64,000 nucleotides of DNA. It comes from Turritopsis dohrnii (Eukaryota > Cnidaria > Hydrozoa > Anthoathecata > Oceaniidae). Under the pieces are notes generated by a model. That model was not told where the DNA came from, searched no databases, and saw nothing but the letters and a program-made list of their open reading frames with translations. The stretch is taken from positions 248,001 through 312,000 of the forward strand of contig BQMF02000416.1 in the NCBI GenBank assembly GCA_027922465.2, read 5' to 3'. The position numbers and the translations under genes were made by a program. This document shows positions 32,674-43,941 of this stretch, in pieces (position 1 is the first letter of the stretch; each line of letters begins with the position of its first letter).

Positions 32674-33490
32674 AGTTATTGATGTTGTCTTGATTACTTT
32701 AAAAACTTGTTATGTATTTTAAACATGGTACACTGGTGGTGGTAAAAAAAGCTACAGAGTTTGGTACTACATTACGTTAACTTTGATTATTACATTTATC
32801 TTGAGATATTTTGGTGTGATGACTGTTTGTATAGCTATTATGTTTTGCTAGCTTTATTTGGAAATAATTCGTCAGTGAGTTTGTTAGGGGGTCTTTCATC
32901 ATTAATACTTCACAGCTCAACTCTAAATTTTAAAGTGATCACCCTCTCTGTTGTTAAAAGTATTTGTTAAAGATCAAGGATAAATATTTATATAAAGGAA
33001 ACATTTCCTTGTTGCATTTATGTGTATCATCTGATGTTTCAGATGTAACTGATAGGTTTATTTTAGTTCACGTGGAAGCAAACTGAAATTCTAAGGAAAA
33101 CAATTTTGTGTTATTTCTTATGTTGGGACTTTCATCAATCATTAGTCTTCCCCTATCCATTCACAATATTCATCATTTAAATCAGTGCAAAATTAAATCA
33201 ACGCTTGATCGGTTAATGTAGCCTTGTAACCTGAAGGAGTTACCCTCCAATCTCACAATCCATGTTTTGATTTTGTTTTCCCCATACTCGCTATGTTCCA
33301 TTGGTTCTTGGTTTTCTTTGTAAAAGTGTGCTTCTTTATAGAAATCCTGTGTTTTTCCTAAAACATATGGACGGTCATTTCTGTTGAAAAGGCTAGATGC
33401 TTATTCTTTGTCGCCTTATTCTCCAAGTACAGATAGTGCTTATATTCTGTTTTTATAGCTTACGCTGCATCTTCAGGTTAAAAAATATTG

Positions 33491-33715
33491 AGATTGCAAT
33501 CTTACTTATTCATTTCAATAATTCCTTGTATTTACAATAAAATGACATAAAACAGTTACCATAAAAAGAAATGAAAATTGCCAACAGACACCCAGAAGAT
33601 CAAGTGATAAGAAAAAGAGAAACTGCATAAATGTTATAAACTGTTTGTATTGTGTGCTTTTTGGTAGGAAAGTTAATAAATTTTCATTAACACTGAACAT
33701 GTCGCATGGCTTCAG
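33491..33715 (-). repeat. Inner inverted repeat, left copy
   Basis: Contains ggtaggaaagttaataaa and gcctttt-free flanks; it is the inverted counterpart of 35059-35250 over about 200 bp, ending at the shared catgtcgcatggcttcag. Confidence 0.85.
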
Positions 33716-34639
33716 CTGTCATGTTTATAGTCATCTCCATTATAGCTTGAAATAAGAAATATTTTCTTGTGTTTACAGTTTTGCTTTAGTATATATGGAC
33801 TGTATAATGTACAACAATAGATGGAAATACTTCCGATTGCTAGTTTGAATATTTACTACACTTCGTGATATGATTTTGTTTTATATCCAAAAATGATATG
33901 GTTGATTTGCATTTACTTGCAGTTGCATTATTTCTCCTTTTAAGATCCAAAATCCAATATCTTACTTTCACATGGTGTACCCTGTTAATTTAACCATGGA
34001 ATTTAAGTAAGATTTCATGATCTGCATTTTATTTAGAGATTGAAATTTCAATTAATTGAATGGTTAATGGTGACTACATATCATACTAGTTTACTATAAT
34101 GTAACATATCTTAATTTTGAATTGTTCATTGTCTGTCTTTTTAGAAACATTAACAGTATCAGCACCTACTGCTGCAGCAACAAACAGCAAATTAATTTAA
34201 TGAAGTCTGGAACTGGAACTTTCTTGAAAGTGAGCATTCTAGGAGATTTTTCGTACAACAGAAGGAACATGTTTTATTGGATATAGAACACTAGTTTTAT
34301 GACTTTGTACATAAAAGACGTTGACATTTTATATCATGTTGTATTTACTTTTGTTGTGCTAATATCGAATAAAGTTTTAAATTTTGGCTTCTATCCTTAT
34401 GGGTCTGCGGTTGCAATGCTTAGTGAAAGGGAAATTTGGTGTCTGGGTTGTTCACCATGACTAACTGCGACAGAACTCGTCTGTTAAAATGATCGCACAT
34501 TTTCGGACGGCATTTTTCCGTAAATCGGGTTGTCCCGAATAAAAATTGAGAATCGGAATACTTTTTGGAATCCGAGAAAAGTTGAGCTGTACCTATAAAA
34601 TATTTCTGTGTCCTCCCCTGTTCAGATAGCGTAATGAAC

Positions 34640-34960
34640 TAAGAGTCCCATTTTTATGTACGCCTATTTGATTAGAATTTGAATGAATTCTAATTTCGTT
34701 TATTAAGTTATAAAATATCAGGTTATGCACTTTTAAAATAAAAGGTAATCTACTTTTAAATGTTCGATATGGAAAAGCTTCCAAATTACGAAGGCTGCGT
34801 TCCTTCATTAAAATTTACATTGCGTTTTTGATAGAGTCCCGCAGACTCTAAATCGCAGACTAATTGCCATTTCGGCCGGAGGAGGAGGAGTAGTAGTAGT
34901 AGTCCACGGGTGTTTTAATACGGTATTCGCTTTCACTGCTACCGTAACAAGCAAAAAAAA
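34640..34960 (-). repeat. Dispersed repeat with (CTA)n core, inverted copy
   Basis: Reads in reverse as the 7005-7330 unit: agtcccatttttatgta end, then tttcggccggaggagg, a TAG/GGA triplet run near 34875-34905, and ggtattcgctttcactgc. Confidence 0.7.
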
Positions 34961-35058
34961 ACAAAAAAACAAAAAGAAATCAATAAACTATTTCTTGTAC
35001 GTGGTACTTAATAATATCATTTTTGTTAATGGGAAATTTATGTTCTCATTAATTTATC

Positions 35059-35250
35059 TGAAGCCATGCGACATGTTCAGTGTTTATCAAAACTTATTAA
35101 CTTTCCTACCAAAAAGCACACAATACAAACAGTTTATAACATTTATGCAGTTTCTCTTTTCCTTATCACTTGATCTTCTGGGTATTTGTTGGCAATTTTT
35201 ATTTCTTTTTATCTTAACTGTTTTATGTCATTTTATTAAGATTTCAATCT
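35059..35250 (+). repeat. Inner inverted repeat, right copy
   Basis: ctgaagccatgcgacatg... to ...tcattttattaagattt; reverse-complement match to 33491-33715. Its end abuts the truncated reverse transcriptase. Confidence 0.85.
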
Positions 35251-35284
35251 GGGTATTTTTTAACTTGAAGTTAAAATTAGAGTG

Positions 35285-36130
35285 TCGTGGGCCATGAACA
35301 TGTTCCCTTGTTTGGCTCATTAGCAACATGTCGTCTAAGTCAATGAACACACGAATGTTTATTCGTCTCAATATATAAATCAGTACTTTCAGTAACTTTG
35401 TGAAGATTCGTGGAGCTGGACCAAGACCAAAGCATAGGCATAGAAACTCGTAAGGCTTCCCTGCCACTGAAACCTGGCATACTTTTGAGACTTCGAGTGC
35501 AGAGGAACACAAAAATATGCATCCGTTAGATCGATTTTGCACAGAAAGTCCCTCTCCTGCAACATTTCCTTCACCAAATGTAGGCCTTCCATTTTGAAGT
35601 GTTGGTAAGGCATGAATGAGTTGAGATTCCTTAGATTGATTACTGGTCTGTTCCCCCCATCCTTTTTCCCTACCAGGAAAATATTGCTTACAAATTGGCT
35701 CCTCCTGTGAGAAACTTTTTGAATGGCTCCCTTTGTCATCATGGCTTCTATTTCCTCCAACACAAGAGAAACTTCTTCCTGCTTCATTTGTGCTTGATGA
35801 GGGGGAGTGTTTTGACATGGTTCTGACAGAAAAGAAATTTGGTAACCAGAAACAACCCCTAATATTTCTGGTTCTCTTGTCAATTTTCCCCAATTTTTTT
35901 GGAAATTTTTTAACCTTCCTGCCAGTGGATAGTTGCCTATTGGTTCTCTGAAAAGGTTTTTCACTAATGGATGAACATGCTGAAGATTTTTCTCTGGAAG
36001 TATCTCTGGACAAACCTTGTTTCTCACTCTCAATGGAGCCATGTTGACAAAGGTTTCCATGTGTTTTTTGACACTACTGATCCGTGGGAAGCTGGACTTT
36101 GGATTCTTCCTGAAGTCATTACGCGAAAAA
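35285..36130 (-). pseudogene. DIRS/Ngaro-like reverse transcriptase fragment
   Basis: Minus-strand frame from about 36125 contains VGKKDGGNRPVINLRNLNS, HFKMEGLHLVKEML and LCKIDLTDAYFCVPLH, the first palm blocks of a DIRS/Ngaro-type reverse transcriptase. Near 35470 the frame changes, then GLGPAPRIFTKLLK and a DLDD catalytic box (FIDLDDMLLM) follow. The coding sequence is cut just after this box. Downstream ribonuclease H and tyrosine recombinase are absent. Together with the gag-like block at 38675-39520 it forms one element interrupted by a LINE. Confidence 0.8.
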
Positions 36131-36131
36131 G

Positions 36132-38683
36132 TTGATTGCCCCCCATTTCGTCTCGTTCAACTATTCCATTCAAAATAAAGACTCCGTACAAATAAAAAAA
36201 CGTCTCTATAAGAAATCCTCTAGAATTAATTTTAAAAAAGATTTAGAACGTACAAACTGGGACTTTCTCGATAATCTTTTAAATGCTAATGCTCAATATG
36301 AAGGTTTTATTGAAGTTTTTATTGAACTCTATAACAAACACTTTCCAATTATAGAATTTTCATATAAGCCAAAAGATCTTAAGTCACCATGGATCTCAAG
36401 AGGCCTCAAAAAATCCTCCAAAACAAAGCAAAAACTTTACGTTAAATATCTTAAAATCAAAACAGAACACGCAGAAAATGAATACAAAGCCTACAAAAAC
36501 CTATTTGAAAAACTGAAACGAAAAGCCAAAACAAACTACTATAAAAATAGAATTGACAGGTATAAATATAACAGCAAGAAAACTTGGGAATTAATGAAAG
36601 AAATTACTGGAAAATGTCAGACAAACTCAAATTCTTTACCAAACATGATTGAAACGGATGACGAAACCCTTTATGATAAAAAAGAAATCGCAGAAAAATT
36701 CAATTCCTTTTTTGCAAATATAGGCCCAAAATTAGCAGAAAAGATTCCAATAACAAATAAAACATTTGAAGACTATCTGAAAGAAAGTGATTCAAGATTA
36801 GAAAATAAAGAAATTACTCTTCACGAATTTGAACTTGCCTATAAGAGCTTAAGTAGAAACAAGGCAACTGGGATCGATGGCATAAGTGGTGATATAATTT
36901 TAGACGTGTATGAACAGATAAGGAAGCCATTATATAATATTTTCAAAAATTGCTTCAACGAAGGAGTTTTTCCCGAGCCCTTAAAGATAGCAAAAATTAT
37001 ACCTAGCTTCAAAACAGGTGACAAAACAACTATAAACAACTATAGACCTATATCTGTACTGCCAGCTTTTTCAAAGATTCTAGAAAGAATCCTATATAAC
37101 AGAATTTACGATCATCTAACCTCAAAAGATTTACTCTTCCATAAACAATTTGGATTTCAGAAAAATGTATCTACAGAGCATGCAATACTTCAACTGGTTA
37201 ATGACATCACTGAATCTTTTAACAATGGAAAATATACACTTGGAATATTCATTGATTTGTCAAAAGCATTTGACACAGTTGATTATAAAATTTTGCTTAA
37301 AAAACTTAAATACTATGGCATCAGAGGAAATTCATACAATATTTTGAAAAATTACCTTACAAATCGAAGACAACATGTGACTTATGGCAGCAATAACATC
37401 ACTAAAGCATTAAATATGACATGCGGAGTACCCCAGGGTTCAATATTAGGTCCTTTACTATTTTTGATATATGTAAACGATTTTGTAAACTGTTCGTCAA
37501 TACTGAAACCAGTTATGTTTGCTGACGATACAAATCTGTTCCTTTCAGACAATGATATTCCTAAACTTTTTAATAACATGAACAAAGAATTAAAAAATGT
37601 AGCGTTGTGGTTTCAGGTAAATAAATTATCTTTAAATGCTAAGAAAACAAACTTTACACTTTTCCATACTTCCAAGAAAAAAAATACAATAGAACTAAAT
37701 CTTCCACTATTAGAAATAAATAACACAAAAATAACCAGACAAACAGTCACAAAGTTCCTTGGAATTTACGTAGATGAAAATCTGACATGGACGAATCAAA
37801 TTGAGTACGTGCACTCAAAAGTATCCAAAGGAATTGGCGCATTATATAAAGCTAAAACCATTTTGAACAAACATCTATTAAAGCAACTTTATTATTCTTT
37901 TGTACATAGTCACTTAAGCTATGCAAATGTCATATGGGCTAGCACACAAAAAAGTAAACTAACATCTCTTTTCCAACGTCAGAAGCATGCCATCAGAGTT
38001 ATACACAATAAAGATCGTTTTACTCATACAAAGCCTCTCTTTGCAGAATCCTTCATACCAACACTATACGAACTTAACATCTTCCAAACTCTAATTTTTA
38101 TGTTAAAGTGCAAAACGAAGCAATCGCCATCTGTTTTTCATAGTCTTTACACACTCAAACCCCAAAACAAATATACAACTCGAAATTCAAGAATTTTGCT
38201 TAAGCCGATGTTCAAAAATAAGCTCAGTCAATTTAATATTTCATATCGTGGACCACACTTGTGGAATGCTCTCGTTTCATCATCGAATATTCTTTCAGAT
38301 ATTGAATATGTTCCTCAATTTAAGAAATTATTAAAAACAATCAAATTTGAAAATATCCTTCAATATTTTTGATCAATTTTCAAGTCAAGTCTAGTTACAT
38401 ACTTATTCCTTTCTAACAGTTTGATAAAATTGTAAGATTGTAACATTTACGCTGTGTAATCACTCGGTTCTCGGCGATAAGATCATTCATGATCTTCTAC
38501 GAGTTTCCCGTGTTACTTGAAACAATATGTACAAGGACGATCTATATTTCAGATAGTTTATGTAAACATTCTTATATCTACTCTATATATGATAAAGACT
38601 TTTAATTGAAAATTTTTTAACAGTTACGGACTTGTAATGTTTCTTAACTAAAAATATATCAATCAATCAATCAATCAATTTCT
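36132..38683 (+). mobile_element. 5'-truncated LINE inserted in the DIRS-like element
   Basis: A single open frame to 38372 encodes 746 codons of ORF2. After a basic region it has an RT palm: RNKATGIDGISGD, NYRPISVLPAFSKI, IFIDLSKAFDTVDY, CGVPQGSILGPLLF and the catalytic FADDTNLF (Asp at codons 465-466). The tail RT segments (FLGIYVDENLTW, SYANVIWAS) follow. The endonuclease is missing apart from its last residues, and the frame opens with TTG inside the junction, so there is no start. The 3' tail ends in (TCAA)n at 38654-38680. The intact palm suggests a recent insertion. Jockey/CR1-like by the overall RT pattern; clade not resolved. Confidence 0.92.
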
Positions 38684-39520
38684 CTTCCCTTGAAATGAGG
38701 GGCTTGGTAGAAAGGGCTTGCTACGTTGTTGGTTGAAACCAGAGAAAGTTGACTGGAACTTGCGCTTGTTGTTGTGTGAAGGAAGATACTCCTTTGACTT
38801 CTCTTTCACCTTAGCTTTGTCTATGACATGTTGTTGAAATTTTCCACCAAACAGTTGTGAACCAGAATCTTCAAGAACTTGACTGTGGTCTTTCAGCATG
38901 GATTTCACCTTCTTTTTATCCGGCATTATGACAGACATGTGGTATGTGGTATGTAATAGCATTAAATGCTTGACCCACTAACATGACCGTCTGTTCAACA
39001 GTTTGTGAAATCTCTTGCAAGGAAAGTTCTGGTCGACATTCTGCTGCCATGCCTAAGGTTGCTTCCACAGAATACCATGTCCTACTCAAGGGACCATAAA
39101 CATTCACAAGTTTGTGTTGGATTTTTTCTAATCCGCCATCTAGAGTTAATTCTACTCTACATCGATTTTCCTCTAATAGCTCACGAAAGAATTCGTCTAT
39201 CTTCCTAGACTGACGAATGTTTGAAGGAACAGGATTTTCAGTCATGAAATGTCTCGAATGTCCTTGTCTTGGACAAACCCGTCCATATATTTATTTGTAT
39301 AGTCAGCTAATTCTGCTGGTAGTTCATAAGCATTATGTTTCTCTTCTGCCAATGGCTCGAAACGCTGCCTCTTGAAGGATGGTTCAACGACCTCGAGCCT
39401 CTCCTATTCTTTGACGACAGGCTACTCAAAGGCTCAACGGCCGAGTCAGTTTCACTCACAACACCACATATCACCCTGTTGTGCAATCACATTACCATTA
39501 ATTATGTTTTGATCATCCAT
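38675..39520 (-). pseudogene. DIRS-like gag-type ORF, disrupted
   Basis: Starts at ATG 39518-39520 (MDDQNIING). The next readable block is FKRQRFEPLAEEKH with ELPAELADYTNKYM, then, after a frame change near 39245, NPVPSNIRQSRKIDEFFREL and the VNVYGPLSRTWYSVE region. A further frame change near 38930 leads to KVKSMLKDHSQVLEDSG and LFGGKFQQHVIDKAK, ending in a basic tail at the LINE insertion point. This gag-type protein accompanies DIRS/tyrosine-recombinase retroelements, as I recall them. It sits upstream of the RT block on the same strand. Confidence 0.65.
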
Positions 39521-39681
39521 GATGAAATAGATTGATTTGAATTTTCGAAAATAAGTAAAACATGCGAACAGTTGCGAGAATTCTCGAAAAAGAGAAATTG
39601 CGAAGCTCGGGGTACCATTATGAAGGAAAATGGGCTCGATTATCCAATATTAAATCGTATGGAAATTTCATATGAAATAAA

Positions 39682-40604
39682 ACTTGGAGTAAAATTCTAA
39701 AGTTCAGAGTTTAGCAAGGCAAAAGATAATAAAAAAAAATCATGAAATTATGTTCTTTTTCCACAAATTTACAAATATATCTATAGTAGAGATATTGTGT
39801 GAACAAATTACATTGAATCTAAACTCACATTCATCTTTGTTTTATTGTTCTGCAATTAAATTAAACAAATTAATAATCAAAACAAAACAAACAAAACTGA
39901 AGATTTATAAAATGCAAAGTTTTAATAAAAGGTGAAAACATAAACTTATACTTTGCATCCATCACGATGTTTTCTTTCATCTTCTGCAAGGTATTTCTCT
40001 GCTCTAAAGTCCCTTCTCATTTGGAGAAATAAAAACGTCTTGGAGAACAAGGATTCTTAGACGTGGTAAAATCAAGAAAGAGGTTCCATCCACGCACGTG
40101 TATGGTATGGGCCTTGAGCTGTATTTGAGCTGTATTTGACCAATCTACCGACGACCGAAAGACCTAAAGGCTTACATTTTGTATCAATTGTACGAACGCC
40201 TAAAACCAACGACCAATTACGCTAAAAGCAACGCCCAAAACGGACGGCGACTTATGACCCGGATTCCCTCTGATAATTTTGGGCTAAAACCTATTAACGT
40301 TCTACATACTTTAGGCACGAGAGCTGTACTGTTCAAACAGACGGAAGAACGAATTGCTAAGCTACAATTAGGGCTATGTGTGTCGAACTACCGTAGAATC
40401 GGGACTTGAGCTGTATCTTTGAGCTGTATCGATACAGCTCAAAACTGTTAGTTATAACTCGTATCATCATAGATCAAAAGGGGCCCAGTTTTGAGCTGTA
40501 AGGCAGAACAATCCAGCTGTGGGGTTTGCAGTTATGGCTCACCTAACATTTGCGAGTCAAATGGGGTGCCAACAAATAATGCGCTAATCCATAAATAAAT
40601 GTAT
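39682..40604. repeat. Right arm of the long inverted repeat pair
   Basis: Reverse-complement match to 31845-32673, longer by about 95 bp because of an insertion near 40180-40290 in which gcctaaaaccaacg is followed by unrelated sequence before the match resumes at ggctaaaacctattaacg. A SINE tail follows at about 40605. Confidence 0.85.
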
Positions 40605-40915
40605 TATTATTATTTACGAATGTTTACCCAGGATAGCCTCTTCAGTTCCTTAAGGTACTGTTATCAATGAGGGTGCTGTGAAGGAGGTCCTAGAGCATTT
40701 AAAGCCTCCATTTGGGCTACGGAAGCTGTAATGACAGAAACCGCTCAACTAGACAACCACCCTAGACATCATTCCTACTCTCTTGCTGAGTGCTTAGCAG
40801 AGAGGAGTGATTCACACTGTATTAGTCGCTGGCATGATTCGGTCGGGGATTGAACCCGCGACCTCCCGAACAGGAAGCGAACACTCTACCACAAGGCTAC
40901 CAGTCGGTAAAACAC
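40605..40915 (-). mobile_element. tRNA-derived SINE
   Basis: Minus-strand head at about 40905-40840 has an A-box (TGGTAGAGTG type) and a B-box (GGGTTCAATCC) in tRNA-like spacing, followed by GACCGAATCATGCCAGCGAC. The body runs left through conserved-looking segments, ending in gtttacccaggatagcc and an (ATT)n tail at about 40600-40615. It interrupts the right arm of the inverted repeat. Confidence 0.8.
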
Positions 40916-41160
40916 ACAGCTCACGCATGTATAATTCTTTTGTCTTTAAATAAATTATTGCTGGTGTTTTATGGTTAGACCCTATTTACCAAATTAATCA
41001 TTTTCATCGAATTTATCGTTAATGCCTGTTTTCCACCAGTGAGATATCTTAGAAAACACCCAGTAAAGAAGTTTTTAGTACTTAAAGTAAAATTTCGAAA
41101 GCGTTTGTGTGAAAAGTAAACTTGCTGCTACCGTTTTGCGCCATCTGGCTCTTGTTGTTT
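40916..41160 (+). repeat. Dispersed repeat, inverted partner at 52935-53172
   Basis: Shares gcatgtataattcttttgtc, tagaccctattta and gctaccgttttgcgccatctg with the reverse complement of 52935-53172 over about 240 bp. A diverged shorter relative is near 56578-56750. Confidence 0.8.
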
Positions 41161-41428
41161 TTAAATTATCTTAGTCGTTTAAGAATTTCTTAAAAACAGT
41201 AGATATTTTACCATGTTAGCCATTTTGCTTTAACAATGCACACGTTATAAAATGTTAACACTAAAATAGATATTACACGTAAAAATCGTCTAAAAATCCA
41301 TAAGAAAGTTGCTAAGTGGTTGCTTACATTAATCTTGAATAATTTTGAAATTTCAGACTAAATAAGAAAGAGGCATTGTGGGAAAGGGAAATAAGAAACA
41401 TTGGCTGTTTAATTTTTTTAAAACAAAA

Positions 41429-41516
41429 CAATCAAAGGAGACTATAAGTTACTATAACAATCAATGGTGACTATAAGCTACTATAACAATCAATGGAGAC
41501 TATAAGCTACTGTAAC
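41429..41516. repeat. Tandem repeat, 3 x 29 bp
   Basis: Three copies of a 29-bp unit (caatcaatggagactataag...) with one or two differences each. Confidence 0.92.
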
Positions 41517-43941
41517 AAATCATTTTGGTAAACAGTTTTTGTAGCTACCATAGAAACAGGAAATTTTGGAAGCTAAAAAAAAGTATAAAAAGGTATAAAA
41601 AGCTATACTTTGAAAATTCTTTTCTTGCTTATTCAAAGTGTTATGCAATTTTTTTGTGACTCTACAGTAGTTTTCGTCGATTTACGGCAACTGCAAATAC
41701 ATCTCTCTAGTAATTTCGACAATATTTGATATTGCCAAAATAGCTCCGTTCCGCTTCGCTCTCTACACAACCTCGAACCCAGGGTGTCTTCAACTATGAA
41801 AATGTGGGGCTTACTGAGGCAAATATTGCATAAATTAAAATCAACACTTATACTGTTGATTTTGAGCAGCCGGGACCAGGGTCTTCTTCGCCGCCATCCG
41901 TATATCGAAAAGGCAAGAAACCCTAGGTTCGAGGTTGCTCTCTACGCTCTACTCAACCAAAACAAAACAACGATGTACCACTAATAAACAGCAGTTATTA
42001 ACATCGAGCTCCCAACTCAACGCAGCGCATCATGGGAAGCTACGAAATATTCCACCAACTTCAATCCGCCCACCTACACGTCCGTCCATCAGAATGACAA
42101 AAACATTTTTTACCATCGATGCGATGACGTAACAACTTTCACGATTCTGTTTGATTCGAAGAAACATGGCGAGGTTAACTGGAAACTTAAAAACTAAAAA
42201 TTAAACTAAGTTTCATCATCGCCGCGAGGCATTCTGTAGATTATAATTGCTACTTTACAGATCAAAAGATTAACCAATCATACAATTCCTTTTATAGCCT
42301 TTTAATGTTAACCATCTTAACACAGATATGTCGATATGACGGCCGATGTTGGCGGCAAAAAGATTTGACATTCCAATATGACGCTGATATCAAAAATAGA
42401 CTTGACAAATAACGTTGTTGCTAAGTACATTGTTGCTTGGTAGTTTCCACCTTTGTCGTTGACGTATAGAAATAATTACATATCCTGTGAAATGGTAACA
42501 GTATAAAATAAAAGCATACCTCCATCATAGATGTTATCATATCAACAGATAAGATTGTGTATGTTTTCTGTGGTCAATCAAAACATGTTGCGATAAGAAC
42601 TTGACGCAGTCATGAAGCGTTCTTCACAACTTGTGAACTTCATAAATTTATTTTGTGTAACAGGTACATCAGAACCCTTCATTAATGTTGATAGCGTTTT
42701 GAAATTATGCAATAGAGGAAACGTTTGTACATTCCATTACCCACAAAAGCATTTAAAAGTCATATTCATATTTTAAAATTCATAGTCATATTTTAATTCT
42801 CTGCGAAGGAGTGCTTTTAAATGGATTTCATTGTATCGTTAACAACAACTGTTAACGAGTGATTGACGAGTTTGTTCTGTTGATCGCTTCCCATTTCGTG
42901 GTTAACAGCTATTTCGTGGTTAACAGCTATTAAATTTCATTTCATCAGAATGATTCCATATTTATGAAGACAGGCTGTCCTGCAGTGAAAAGGTAACATA
43001 TTGCTTTCTACCAACCGTACAAATAAGGTAATTGAAAACAGCAAAACATTTGGAACCACATAATCAAAACAAACAAAAGTTTTTCATAACGTATTATTTG
43101 TTAAAATTATTTGATATGGGATTAATTTTTTTTTCATTTTTCCAAGCTAACCATTGTGGTTGTCCAAACTCTTCTGAATATGAGTCATTATTTCTATTTC
43201 ATCTAATGTTGTTAACTGTAGCAAAAAAAACACAAAAAACCATAAAATTATTAGAAATCATTTTAACAAAAAATCGTGTGTTTGTCTATTTATTTTTTTA
43301 AAAATTGGAGAAAGTAATATTTAGTGGGATTTGCAAAACTTATTAAAAGATTTCACATGGGAAAAATTTAAAATATGTTTCGCATTTGTTATCAAAGCTG
43401 TTCTCATTTCGAAGTACTACTGATTGCATAAATCCTGTAATGATTAAAAATCAGGCTAATTTATAAATCTAATGCTGGATGTAATCATTACAAAACCAAC
43501 AAGTGAAACTAGAAGTAAGCAGAGAATCTTATACTTTTTTACAGAAGAAAATAACTTTGACGCAAACATTCTTGACGTCAGTTTCGTTTACAAAATGTCT
43601 CACTGAAAAGCACTTGAAACATGACATGGTGATCTTGTATAAACATTCACACCCACTTTGCTACAACCAAATACTTTCTCCATACATAGAAAGAAAACAT
43701 AAACATGGTCAATATTTTTCGATGATATTTGTTGAGATAGCTCTCTAGCAACCTCATAACATGACACTTTAAAGAGAATATTGAGCAGATTTTGAAACTG
43801 ATAATCAAAGATAATGTGCGAGAATATCGATTGGCTATTACGAAAACTTTTGTTTCATATTTTTGTGACTGAGTTTGTTGAGATTTGATGATTTTTCACA
43901 TGAGCTGATATAGAAGGAAAAGTTTGTTCTTACCTTACAGA
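41517..43941. other. Non-coding interval upstream of the 1145-residue gene
   Basis: No supported gene. Holds an inverted pair around cctcgaacccagggt (41771-41785) and accctaggttcgaggtt (about 41920), with a tandem pair of about 19 bp near 42895 (atttcgtggttaacagct). The last 20 bp before the ATG (ttcttaccttacag) look like a splice acceptor, so a 5' non-coding exon may lie in this interval. Confidence 0.5.
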
